Below, in pieces: positions 18,028 to 25,502 of a stretch of 34,238 bases of DNA. The translations under genes were made by a program, and so were the position numbers. The stretch is from assembly GCA_904391375.1 (NCBI GenBank), contig CAJFMF010000006.1, positions 1 through 34,238 on the forward strand, read 5' to 3'. Positions within the stretch are counted from its first letter, which is position 1. Every line of letters starts with the position of its first letter. This DNA is from Candidatus Gallimonas faecavium (lineage in GTDB: Bacteria; Bacillota; Clostridia; Christensenellales; Borkfalkiaceae). The notes below the pieces were generated by a model that worked only from the letters and a program-made list of their open reading frames with translations, was not told the origin of the DNA and did no database searches.

Positions 18028-19325
18028 AAGAGAATACCCCGCAAAAACCGACGGCCGATTTCACCCGTCCTTATCCCGTGTTCACGCCTGCCATGAAGGC
18101 GACGCATACCATCCTCATTCCCGATATGCTTCCCTGGCATTTCGATCTGCTCGTACACGTCATGCGCCGCGCAGGCTACAAGGTGGAAGTGCTTCACAAC
18201 GAGGGCCGTGCCGTCATCGACGAAGGCCTCAAACACGTCCACAACGATACCTGCTTCCCCGCACTCTGCGTCATCGGACAGTATCTCAATGCCCTTAAAA
18301 GCGGCAAATATGACCCCGATCATACGGCGGTTCTCATCACGCAGTCGGGCGGCGGCTGCCGCGCCAGCAACTACATTCCCCTCATCCGAAAGGCGATGGC
18401 GGCGGAGTTTCCGCAGGTCCCCGTCCTCTCCCTGAACTTCTCGGGCCTGGAAAAGGGGAACGGATTAAAGCTCACCGTTCGCGACTTCTTCCGTCTCGCG
18501 TATTCCATTTTCTACGGCGATCTCATCATGACGTGCTTCAACCAGACCAAGCCCTATGAAAAGACGCCCGGAAGCTGCGCCCGCGTCCGCGCGCAGTGCG
18601 TGGAACAGATGAAACGCGCGCTCGATGACGGTTCCTACAAAAATCTCAAAAAGTGCGCGACGTATCTTCTGAAATCGTTCGCGGCCGTTCCTGTTTCCGA
18701 CGAAAAGAAGATCCGCGTCGGCATTGTCGGCGAAATTTACGTCAAGTATTCGCCGCTCGGGAACTCTCACCTCGAGGACTTTTTGCTCTCCGAAGGGTGC
18801 GAACCCGTCGTCCCAGCCCTCATGGATTTCATCTTGTACTGCGTCATCAACAACGTCAACGATGAAAAACTCTACGGCAAGGGGAAAAAGACCGCATGGC
18901 TCTTCGCCGTCGTCTATCGCTGGCTGTATGCGAAACAAAAGAAACTCATCGCCCTCATGAAAAAGACCCGCTTCGAGCCGCTTCATGACTTTGAACACCT
19001 CCGCCGCTGTGCCGATAAGGTGATCAACCAGGGCGTTAAAATGGGCGAGGGCTGGCTCATTCCCGCCGAAATGACCGCGCTCGCCGAGACGGGTACGGAT
19101 AACATCGTCTGCGCCCAGCCCTTCGGCTGTCTGCCCAATCACATTGCCGGCAAAGGTGCCGTGCGCGCCGTCAAACAGCTCCACCCCGACGTCAACATCG
19201 TCCCCGTGGACTACGATCCGTCGGCGACGCGCGTCAATCAGGAAAACCGCATCAAACTCATGCTCGCAACCGCCAAAGAACATACCCTCGATTTGAAATC
19301 TGCCGATCCCGCGAAGGCTCGGTGA
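18024..19325 (+). CDS. HgdB/DUF2229-associated dehydratase-like component, partner of the activase
   Basis: 433 residues, ATG overlapping the activase stop (ATGA). The protein reads as a 2-hydroxyglutaryl-CoA dehydratase D-component-like fold. HTILIPDMLPWHFDLLVHVM is near the N terminus, HVHNDTCFPALCVIGQY near 72 and SGGGCRASNY near 110, with CFNQTKPYE, IRVGIVGEIYVKYSPLGN and CAQPFGCLPNHIAGKG (about 350) later. Cysteines in these motifs are the expected ligands for a [4Fe-4S] cluster. In many Firmicutes this segment is the C-terminal part of one very long activase polypeptide, whereas here it is a separate gene. The likely role is the electron-accepting, substrate-handling half of the system; the substrate is not known. 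There is no export signal. A terminator follows. Confidence 0.82.
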   Translation: MKENTPQKPTADFTRPYPVFTPAMKATHTILIPDMLPWHFDLLVHVMRRAGYKVEVLHNEGRAVIDEGLKHVHNDTCFPALCVIGQYLNALKSGKYDPDHTAVLITQSGGGCRASNYIPLIRKAMAAEFPQVPVLSLNFSGLEKGNGLKLTVRDFFRLAYSIFYGDLIMTCFNQTKPYEKTPGSCARVRAQCVEQMKRALDDGSYKNLKKCATYLLKSFAAVPVSDEKKIRVGIVGEIYVKYSPLGNSHLEDFLLSEGCEPVVPALMDFILYCVINNVNDEKLYGKGKKTAWLFAVVYRWLYAKQKKLIALMKKTRFEPLHDFEHLRRCADKVINQGVKMGEGWLIPAEMTALAETGTDNIVCAQPFGCLPNHIAGKGAVRAVKQLHPDVNIVPVDYDPSATRVNQENRIKLMLATAKEHTLDLKSADPAKAR

Positions 19326-19342
19326 TCGTTCTTGGGTTTTAC

Positions 19343-19377
19343 AGACGTGCAGGTTACTCCCTGCGCGTCTTTTTTTG
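19343..19377 (+). terminator. Terminator of the activase operon
   Basis: AGACGTGCAGG and CCTGCGCGTCT form an 11-bp stem with one G-T pair and a six-base loop, followed by seven T residues. Confidence 0.92.
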
Positions 19378-19920
19378 TGCTGATTCTTTGTCGGGAAGCG
19401 TTGTGTTTGCGCGCGGAGGCGTGTTCCTGCGAAAATCGGGACGAGCAGAAGGGGACAGGGAAGAGAGGGGGGCGGTGTGTCATTTTGCGGGGAAAGCGCT
19501 GACGGGGGTGAGAGCATGGAGCGGGGCGGACGGAAGAGAAATGGAGGAAGGAGGGCTGGGGTGTTGTGCGGACTTTGACGGAGAATGCACTTTGATTACG
19601 GGAAGTTGCGGGTGAGCACAACGGAATGGCAATGGACGGTTGAAGCGGGCGAGAGCAACGGGATGGCAATAGACGGGCAAAAACGGGCGGAGCAAGGTGA
19701 TCGGGTGCGCTTTGGCGGGGCGACGTTACCTCGTGCAGAGTCCGGATTGCGCACGGGGGATAAGAAACGTGGCGGGGAATGGCGTACGGAAAAGAAGGAT
19801 GGCGGCAAACAGAGAAGAGAGAGTGCGGCCAAAGGTGAAAGAATGAAAAAAGCGGGGGGAGCAAGTGAGCGGCGCGGGACAACGGGACAAGACGCGATGC
19901 GCCATACAGAAAATCCGTGA
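19378..19920 (+). other. Long purine-rich spacer with a short repeat, no supported gene
   Basis: About 540 bases between two convergent operons. The + strand is markedly G/A rich. A unit GAGCAACGG(A/G)ATGGCAAT(G/A)GACGG occurs twice (about 19613 and 19652). ORFs in the track have no ribosome binding site and an amino-acid make-up of Arg, Gly, Glu and Lys or, in reverse, Pro, Ser and Arg, typical of noncoding purine-biased DNA. Confidence 0.6.
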
Positions 19921-19960
19921 CAAAAAGCGCCCCGAAAGCCGATCGGCTTTCGGGGCGCTT
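19921..19960 (-). terminator. Terminator of the GH43 gene
   Basis: A perfect 36-bp palindrome (AAGCGCCCCGAAAGCCGA and its complement, 19925-19960). In the minus direction it is followed by TTTTTG. It lies 41 bases past the GH43 stop. Confidence 0.88.
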
Positions 19961-20001
19961 GTCTGCGTCGCCTTGTTTTCAGACGGTTCTGCGGCAGGGT
20001 G

Positions 20002-21018
20002 TCAGTCGTTGATGCCCTTCTGCTTTTCGTTTTCATACGGGGTATTGTAGAGTTCGGCGGGGTTGAGCTTGAAAACGGGCTTTCCGTTTGCGTCGAACCC
20101 GACTTTCAGGACGTGTGCGTGGCGGTTGTGGTCGTCCAGCGGATCGCCGACGATCTTTTCATAGTCGCGGAAGTGCAAAAGCGTGAGCACTTCGTCGTCA
20201 TCGCCGCGTACGAACGTGTTGTGGCCGGGGCCGTAGACCTTGAGCGCCGCGTCCGTTTTGAGAACGGGCCAGCGTTCCTTTTCCCAGCTTCTCGGATCGA
20301 GCAGGTCGGAATTTTCGTCCGCGCTCAACATCCCCAGACAGTAGCACGCGCCCGTCGCCGAGGCGGAATACGTCACATAGATCTTTCCCTTCGTCTCGGG
20401 GCAATGCAGAACGGCAGGCCCTTCGTTTACCCAGAATCCGCCGTCGCGTTCCCAGTCATAATCGGGCGAGGTGATGCGCACGAACACCGTCTTTAACTTG
20501 GTGGGCGTCTCCAGTTCGGCGATCAGAAGATCGGAAATGGGTTTCTCCGCCCGCGCACATCCGAATTTCTGCGCCCAGATCGCATACCACCTGCCCTTGT
20601 TCTCCAAAACCGTCATGTCAAGCGAGAAGTCGGTGAACGGGTAGGGATCGTTGGCGGCGGGCTCGATCGGAACGGCCTCGCCCCAGTCGTCCGTCATCGG
20701 GTCGTCTCCCTTGCAGATGAGCGCATAGGGGCGAATGTCCCAGACGTCCGGCACATGCCCCGCGGAAAAGTAAATGATCCACTTTCCCATGACATAGTGC
20801 AGCTCGGGCGCCCATATGTGCGAGGCAAGTGCTCCCGTCTCGTGCTTCTTCCATACCGTGCGCACGGGTGCGGTCGCAATGCCGTTCACCGTGTCCGCGC
20901 TGGAGAGCTCGATACGGTCATACAGCGGACAGGTCGCCGTAAAATAATATTTGCCGTTGTACTTGCACAGATAGGGGTCTGCTCGCTGCGGCAGAAGAGG
21001 AGAGAGGTAGGTTGTCAT
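20002..21018 (-). CDS. Glycoside hydrolase family 43 (arabinofuranosidase/xylosidase-like)
   Basis: 338 residues from ATG 21018. The ORF-track GTG at 21030 is rejected because GTGAGGAA, the ribosome binding site, lies there. Five-bladed propeller motifs of GH43: RADPYLCKYNGKYYFTAT near the N terminus (catalytic base Asp about 14), HIWAPELHY (about 66), DFSLDMTVLENKGRWYAIWA (pKa-modulating Asp about 133), VNEGPAVL (general acid Glu about 196) and YGPGHNTFV (about 267). Known family activities are removal of arabinose or xylose units from plant polysaccharides. There is no signal peptide, so it is probably cytoplasmic and works on imported oligosaccharides. It is transcribed alone from its own promoter and closed by a perfect terminator. 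The exact subfamily cannot be assigned by eye. Confidence 0.88.
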   Translation of the reverse strand: MTTYLSPLLPQRADPYLCKYNGKYYFTATCPLYDRIELSSADTVNGIATAPVRTVWKKHETGALASHIWAPELHYVMGKWIIYFSAGHVPDVWDIRPYALICKGDDPMTDDWGEAVPIEPAANDPYPFTDFSLDMTVLENKGRWYAIWAQKFGCARAEKPISDLLIAELETPTKLKTVFVRITSPDYDWERDGGFWVNEGPAVLHCPETKGKIYVTYSASATGACYCLGMLSADENSDLLDPRSWEKERWPVLKTDAALKVYGPGHNTFVRGDDDEVLTLLHFRDYEKIVGDPLDDHNRHAHVLKVGFDANGKPVFKLNPAELYNTPYENEKQKGIND

Positions 21019-21078
21019 AAAGTTCCTCACAAGATAGTTTTTTTCGGAATGCGCGCGGGGCGCATCCGTCCTGTCTTT

Positions 21079-21107
21079 ACAATACTACACTTTCTCGCCC
21101 TTGTCAA
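21079..21107 (-). promoter_or_regulatory. Promoter of the GH43 gene
   Basis: Reading the minus strand: TTGACA (21107-21102), 17 bp, TATTGT (21084-21079). The leader of about 55 bases contains a small hairpin ATGCGC-CCCGC-GCGCAT (21065-21049) and the ribosome binding site. Confidence 0.75.
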
Positions 21108-21121
21108 CGGGGTCGTGCAAA

Positions 21122-23695
21122 TTATTTGCGCAATTTTTTATACTTTTCCCAGGGGAGCAAGAAGAGATATACCCCGAGAATGACAAGCGCAAGCACCGTC
21201 AGGATGATGATGAGCGAAATGCGCAGAACTTCCGCATTGTCGCGGTCGAGCATGGCTTCCGTCACCACCGCGCTGTATGCGGGATCGCTCACGAGATATG
21301 CCGTGAATGTGCCGTCCTCATTTTCGGCAAGACGCACCTGGACGCGCTCCGTAACCGTCTGCTGTGTCCCGTCTTCCGCCGTGAACACAATGCCGTCCGC
21401 ATTCGCTTTGAGATAGGCGAACTGGTATTCCTCGCCCTCCGTGAGCGAGGCGGGAATGTCCGAAAGATAGGACGCGGGAACCCATCCGCGTACCGTTTCG
21501 CGCGTAACGCTGTCGTCATATTCGATCAGAGCATAGGTGCGGTCGGGCGCTGTAAACGTCCCGAGAAGCTGCACCGCCGTGCCGCGCGCAAGGTTATTTG
21601 TCGCGAGCGGCGGGATTCCCTCCGTCGGCATGGGCTCGAGGCAGGGCGCATATGCGGCGCATACCGCATTGGAAAGCCACCGATCGCCGCTCTGCTCGGT
21701 GAAGGTGCCTTCCCGCGCAAGGATCGACTGCGCCTTGTACAGGCGTGCCGTATAGCTTCCGTCCGCTTCGGGGAACACGACGAGCGCATAGCCGCCCGCG
21801 CCTTCCGACGTCTCTGCCAGCAGGATTCCGCGGCGCTCTTCCACCGATCGGCCGTATCCGCGATAGGGGAAATAGGCGCTTTCCGAGGTGCGGAATTCCT
21901 CCAGATCGGTGTCAATGCCGACCGAACGCGCCGCAACGGTCACAAGAAGACCTTCCGCTTCGTGCAGCGAGAACGTCATCGCGCGCGCGCCGTCTTCCGC
22001 GATCTCGCCCAGCGTCGGGATTCCGTACAACGGCCCCGGCTGTCCCTCCGTGCTCGCATGGCTGACCACGACATAGTCCCCGAAGTTGAAATAGACCGCG
22101 TCGTCTTCGTATCCGAGCGCAAAGGAGCGGGGTGCCGTCTCGCCGCCCGCCGCATAGACAAAATCGCCGCCGTCCACCGAGGCAAACAGGACGCCGTTGC
22201 GGTACATGTCTTTGCCTAAAAGATAATAGAGATTGCCCTCGAAGTCCGCTTTCAGCGAGGTCGCCCCCGATGGCACGGCGTATCCGAGATCGGTCCCTTC
22301 TCCGCCCGCAAGAAAGGCCTCTTCCGTGAAGGAATACGCATTTCCGCTCGCATAGGAGACGTACAGCGAACCGTAGATGTCGCACGCAAGCCCCGTGGGG
22401 ACGGCGCTTCCGACTTCGACCGTCTCACCGCCCACAACGCCGCGCGAGCCGTTGCTCTTGATGTAATAGGTCTCGCCGTACAGCACGGCAAGCCCCGCAA
22501 TGTTCGCCCCCGAGAGCTGTGCCGACGTGAACGCCGTCTCGCCCGCCGCGTAGTCGCAGACATACACCTGCGCGCCCGAGGCATAGGCAATGCGCGATCC
22601 GTCCGTCGCGACCAGCGTGGGAGAGGTCTCGCACGGGACATAGGAATAGCTGTGCGCGGCAAGATCGTACACGCTCACGCGCGCATTGTCGGCGTCCGCC
22701 GTCACCAGAAGATCGCCCGCCCGCGCCGAGTCGGAGGCGTCCGAAAGACGGTTCACCGAGTCCGAGGCCGCCGCGATCTCATAGTCGGTAAAGGCTGCGG
22801 CGTTCTCCGTCACGGCGATCTCATGCACCGACGTCCCGCGGATACAGTAAAAATTGCCGTTCTCATAGGTGAGCGCGGACACGCCGCTCAGCGTCGGATC
22901 GGAGGACAGACAGACAGGGGTATCGCCCACCGCCGTCTGTCTGCGGAAAAATCCCGCCGCCGAGGAAAAATACAGGTACGTCCCGTCCGAACACACCGAC
23001 GAGATCCCGAGCCGATCGTTGTAATCCGCAATGTCAAATCCGTTGTAGTCCACGAACATCCCGTTTCCGTCCGAGTAGTACACCGTCCCGCCGACCACGC
23101 AGTAGAGCATATTGTTCGCCCACGTCAGCCACGGCTCCGTACCCGTCGAAAGGGTTCCGAGCGACGTCCCGTCACTCGAAAGATCGTCCAGCGAACGGCG
23201 CGCAAGCGTCATCTGACTCCCCGCAATGACCGCCGTGTACAGCGTGTTTCCCACAATGAGAAAGGTCGAACAGTTGAGCGGGTCAATGCGCTGCGCCGTC
23301 CCCGCCGTGCAGTCGTACTGCCAGAAGGAATTGGACGTCCCGCGCTGCGTGAAATACAGCTGCTCCCCCGAAAACTGGATCTTCGTGATCGTTGCGTCTG
23401 CCGTGTATGAGAGATAGGTCTCATTCGCTCCCCGTTCGTACAGATAGAGCGTGTTCCCGTCGGCAACGGCAATGTATTTTTCCGAAAATGCAACGTCGGC
23501 AGGATTTTCCAGCGCAAGATATTGCTCATAGCTCGCGGGAAGGAACAGCGACGCGTTCTCGACCGTGAGAACGGCTGGCTGCGTCGGCGCCGTTTCGGCT
23601 GCGGTTGCGGTTGTTCTTTGCGGGATTACGCCCGCCACCGTCCCCATCGCAAGCAGAACGGCAAGCGCGGCGCCCGCACTCTTTCGTATCGTCAT
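21122..23695 (-). CDS. Signal-anchored, propeller-like extracellular protein with C-terminal membrane span
   Basis: 857 residues. There is an N-terminal signal peptide (MTIRKSAGAALAVLLAMGT, with ATAAET as a likely cleavage region). Residues about 60-600 consist of repeated short units such as VGNTLYTAVIAG, YENGNFYCIRG and FEGNLYYLLGKD, the pattern of beta-propeller proteins (DUF5050-like). Near residues 690-750 ARGTAVQLLGTF...YALIEYDD...VRGWVPASYLS looks like a bacterial SH3 domain. A single membrane span (SLIIILTVLALVILGVYLFL) is followed by the positive tail PWEKYKKLRK. The body would face outside, anchored at the C terminus. The function is not known; cell-wall or sugar binding is a guess. 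Its promoter is placed exactly for leaderless transcription. Confidence 0.8.
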   Translation of the reverse strand: MTIRKSAGAALAVLLAMGTVAGVIPQRTTATAAETAPTQPAVLTVENASLFLPASYEQYLALENPADVAFSEKYIAVADGNTLYLYERGANETYLSYTADATITKIQFSGEQLYFTQRGTSNSFWQYDCTAGTAQRIDPLNCSTFLIVGNTLYTAVIAGSQMTLARRSLDDLSSDGTSLGTLSTGTEPWLTWANNMLYCVVGGTVYYSDGNGMFVDYNGFDIADYNDRLGISSVCSDGTYLYFSSAAGFFRRQTAVGDTPVCLSSDPTLSGVSALTYENGNFYCIRGTSVHEIAVTENAAAFTDYEIAAASDSVNRLSDASDSARAGDLLVTADADNARVSVYDLAAHSYSYVPCETSPTLVATDGSRIAYASGAQVYVCDYAAGETAFTSAQLSGANIAGLAVLYGETYYIKSNGSRGVVGGETVEVGSAVPTGLACDIYGSLYVSYASGNAYSFTEEAFLAGGEGTDLGYAVPSGATSLKADFEGNLYYLLGKDMYRNGVLFASVDGGDFVYAAGGETAPRSFALGYEDDAVYFNFGDYVVVSHASTEGQPGPLYGIPTLGEIAEDGARAMTFSLHEAEGLLVTVAARSVGIDTDLEEFRTSESAYFPYRGYGRSVEERRGILLAETSEGAGGYALVVFPEADGSYTARLYKAQSILAREGTFTEQSGDRWLSNAVCAAYAPCLEPMPTEGIPPLATNNLARGTAVQLLGTFTAPDRTYALIEYDDSVTRETVRGWVPASYLSDIPASLTEGEEYQFAYLKANADGIVFTAEDGTQQTVTERVQVRLAENEDGTFTAYLVSDPAYSAVVTEAMLDRDNAEVLRISLIIILTVLALVILGVYLFLLPWEKYKKLRK

Positions 23696-23701
23696 GCTCC
23701 C

Positions 23702-23730
23702 ATTATAACACGCGCGCGCGAAAAATACAA
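23702..23730 (-). promoter_or_regulatory. Promoter of the propeller surface-protein gene, +1 at the ATG
   Basis: Minus strand: TTGTAT (23730-23725), 17 bp containing a (CG)5 run, TGT then TATAAT (23707-23702), and six bases later the ATG at 23695. Initiation seven bases after the -10 would fall on the A of the ATG. Confidence 0.8.
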
Positions 23731-23747
23731 TTCTTCATCGCATTCTT

Positions 23748-23783
23748 CCCGAAAAAACTTTTCGGGCCTTTTTTTGCCCGAAA
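23748..23783 (+). terminator. Terminator-like hairpin with alternative pairing
   Basis: CCCGAAAA-AAC-TTTTCGGG (23748-23766) is followed by CCTTTTTTT on the + strand. The same TTCGGGC block can instead pair with GCCCGAA (23776-23782) across the T-tract. Incoming transcripts from either side could be stopped here. No gene lies immediately upstream on the + strand. Confidence 0.55.
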
Positions 23784-23900
23784 TTCGCCTTTTCCCGCGT
23801 TTGTCCGTCGGAAACAGCCGAATGATGGGATTTGACAGGGGGCGCGGAAGGGCAGGACAGCGGGAAGGGCCCGAACGGGAAATAAAGGGCGGGGGAGGCG

Positions 23901-23977
23901 CGGAGAGGCGAGGTGCGGAGAGGCGTGACGCGGAGAGGGGGAGGGCGCGGAGAGAGAAGGCACGGAGAAATGCAAAA
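23901..23977 (+). repeat. Five ~15-bp CGGAGAGG tandem repeats inside a 300-base purine tract
   Basis: CGGAGA units start at 23901, 23916, 23931, 23948 and 23963 (steps 15, 15, 17 and 15). They lie within 23830-24140, where the + strand is almost free of T. No ribosome binding site, promoter or gene is seen in this stretch. The minus-strand ORF across it is Pro/Ser/Arg only. Confidence 0.75.
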
Positions 23978-24203
23978 GGGGGCGTAGGAAAGGAGCGAGA
24001 AGAAACACGATAAGGGCGAGCTCAGGAAAGAGGGTAACGAGGGGACGGGAAAAGAGGAGGGGGCGGAAAACGAGGGAGGACGGTCGGCTCAAAGAGGGAT
24101 CGGGCAGGAAACGAGAGCGGCGGACAAGGGGACGCTTAAAAAGAGCATTGACGAAAACAATCAAATTATTTTGGCATACAGGCACCCATCTGGCAACATA
24201 AAA

Positions 24204-24212
24204 TGATATGAT
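24204..24212 (+). promoter_or_regulatory. Extended -10 promoter for the RinA-like gene
   Basis: TGATATGAT (TG-N-TATGAT) lies in an abrupt AT-rich island (about 24135-24235) that interrupts the GC-rich spacer. No good -35 is present at 17 bp, although TTGGCA (24171) and TTGACG (24149) lie nearby at wrong spacing, so an activator may be needed. Confidence 0.45.
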
Positions 24213-24274
24213 AAAAATACAAACAAATGTTCGGATTTCGTTCGCCCCATGGCGGACGAGAAAGGAGGTCCCGA

Positions 24275-24946
24275 ATGGCGTATGAATATGTCAAAGTCAT
24301 TCTGTATGCCTACCCGCATCTGGCGGCGCTTGCCGATGCGGCGGGCGTTGCGGCGGAAAACAAGGCGCTCCTGTCCTTCCGTTCGCGCAGGGGGACACTC
24401 GAGGAGATGGAGCGCGTGACGGAGGAGCTTGCGGTGCGTTCCCGTCTGCTGCGTGTGCGCACGGCGGCCGACGCCTTTGTGCGCAGCTGTTCCGAAGAGG
24501 AATGTTTTTTGCTCGAGTACCGATATTTTCGGCGCAGGAAAAAGCTCAAGGGGTATGCCGAGTTTGTCGTGCCCTGGTCGGAGCGGACGTATTTTCGCAG
24601 ACAGAGCGCTCTTTTGAAACGAGCCGCAAGCAGTTTTGCGGCGCAGGGCTGGACAAAAGAGGCCTATGACGAGGCATTTTCTTCGTATTCGCCCTTTTGC
24701 AAGCTCCTGCGGGCGATCGCGGACGGGCGGGAGAGCGCCGTCACGGCGCGGCGGGAAACGTGCGGATTGGTCTTTGCGGGGCGTCAGAATTCCTGCTGTT
24801 CGCGCGGAGGCTTTTTCCCGCGCAGCAAGATGACGGCAACCGCGACCGCGGCCACGCACGCCAGCACGATGACGACGATCTGCACCGCACCCGGAGCGTC
24901 GTTGCCCGCGGGCGGGACTTCTTCTCCTTCGCCGGACGTGCTCTGA
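24275..24946 (+). CDS. RinA/ArpU-like phage late-gene regulator candidate
   Basis: 223 residues from ATG 24275, set by AAAGGAGG six bases upstream; the ATG at 24227 has no such site. The conserved-looking core covers residues 1-155. A helical N terminus (AYEYVKVILYAYPHLAALAD) is followed by a long helix (TLEEMERVTEELAVRSRLL). CSEEECFLLEYRYFRRRKKLKGY then WSERTYFRRQSALLKRAA resembles the sigma-region-4/HTH portion of RinA/ArpU-type regulators that switch on phage packaging genes. It stands upstream of the virion genes, which fits. After about residue 165 the frame runs into sequence antisense to the next gene for 163 bases and becomes low complexity (TATATAATHASTM), so the natural end may have been lost. 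Assignment is by pattern; a host-conserved DNA-binding protein is the alternative. Confidence 0.6.
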   Translation: MAYEYVKVILYAYPHLAALADAAGVAAENKALLSFRSRRGTLEEMERVTEELAVRSRLLRVRTAADAFVRSCSEEECFLLEYRYFRRRKKLKGYAEFVVPWSERTYFRRQSALLKRAASSFAAQGWTKEAYDEAFSSYSPFCKLLRAIADGRESAVTARRETCGLVFAGRQNSCCSRGGFFPRSKMTATATAATHASTMTTICTAPGASLPAGGTSSPSPDVL

Positions 24947-25458
24947 AGGTAGTCGTCGTTGTGCTCGTATTCGGGCGGCGCGTCGGCGGGGATGTAGCCG
25001 AACTTGTCCCCCGAAAGGACATACAGATACAGCTGATCGCCTTCGTAGCGGTCGCCGTAGTAGACGAACGTGCGCTCGCTGCTCACAAATTCGTCCGTCC
25101 CGAGGCCGCCCGTGTCGGGCAATGTGTACGTCACGGTGATCTGTTTGCGCAGATAGGGACGCACGGGGACAAAGTCCACAAAGGTCAATGCGTCCGTGCG
25201 ACAGTAGCCAAGCAATTTCTTGTAGGGCGCGTCGTCCGTCTGATATTCCACCGTACAGAACAGCTCGCCCTCGTCGAGGACGCGCACATAGTAGGTCTGC
25301 GGCAGAAGAAAGAGCTTTTCGTCTTCGTCCGCGGAGGCGTAAAACCACACGTCCCCGACGGCAACGGCATAGCTGTCCTGCTCCGCCGCGGCGGCCGTCG
25401 TGCGCGCGGGCAGCAAAAGCGCCGCGAGCGCCAGGATAAAAACAATCCATCGTTTCAT
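24784..25458 (-). CDS. Small signal-anchored surface protein, propeller-protein-like topology
   Basis: 224 residues from ATG 25458; longer ORF-track starts cross the terminase ribosome binding site. The signal peptide is RWIVFILALAALLLPA, with a likely cut after TAAAAEQ. The body is beta-rich (VAVGDVWFYASADEDEKLFL, TYYVRVLDEGELFCTVEY, LLGYCRTDALTF), resembling an SH3-like domain. The region GEGEEVPPAGNDAPG is flexible, followed by a membrane span (VQIVVIVLACVAAVAVAVILL) and the tail GKKPPREQQEF. The order signal, SH3-like, linker, span, basic tail repeats that of the 857-residue protein upstream. Function unknown. It reads against the virion genes and its 3' end overlaps the RinA-like gene. 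No ribosome binding site is seen before the ATG. Confidence 0.72.
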   Translation of the reverse strand: MKRWIVFILALAALLLPARTTAAAAEQDSYAVAVGDVWFYASADEDEKLFLLPQTYYVRVLDEGELFCTVEYQTDDAPYKKLLGYCRTDALTFVDFVPVRPYLRKQITVTYTLPDTGGLGTDEFVSSERTFVYYGDRYEGDQLYLYVLSGDKFGYIPADAPPEYEHNDDYLQSTSGEGEEVPPAGNDAPGAVQIVVIVLACVAAVAVAVILLRGKKPPREQQEF

Positions 25459-25460
25459 AC

Positions 25461-25475
25461 GCGCTATCGTAGCGC
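25461..25475. promoter_or_regulatory. Palindrome between divergent genes, operator candidate
   Basis: GCGCTA-TCG-TAGCGC, perfect 6-bp arms, in the 44-base gap between the ATG of the anchored protein and the TTG of the terminase. It overlaps a possible minus-strand -10 (TACGAT). Confidence 0.45.
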
Positions 25476-25502
25476 ATTCCGACGTGCGGGAGGGGGAGAG
25501 TT

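Noticed and set aside
23522-24185. Overlapping ORFs on both strands in the purine tract
   Set aside because: Low-complexity Arg/Gly/Glu or Pro/Ser/Arg products without start signals; caused by the 15-bp repeats.
24135-24240. attL-type copy of the tRNA-Ala 3' end in the AT-rich island ahead of the virion cluster
   Set aside because: No match to TTCGACTCCCCT or the anticodon arm was found here, so tRNA-Ala cannot be shown to be the insertion site of the virion cluster.
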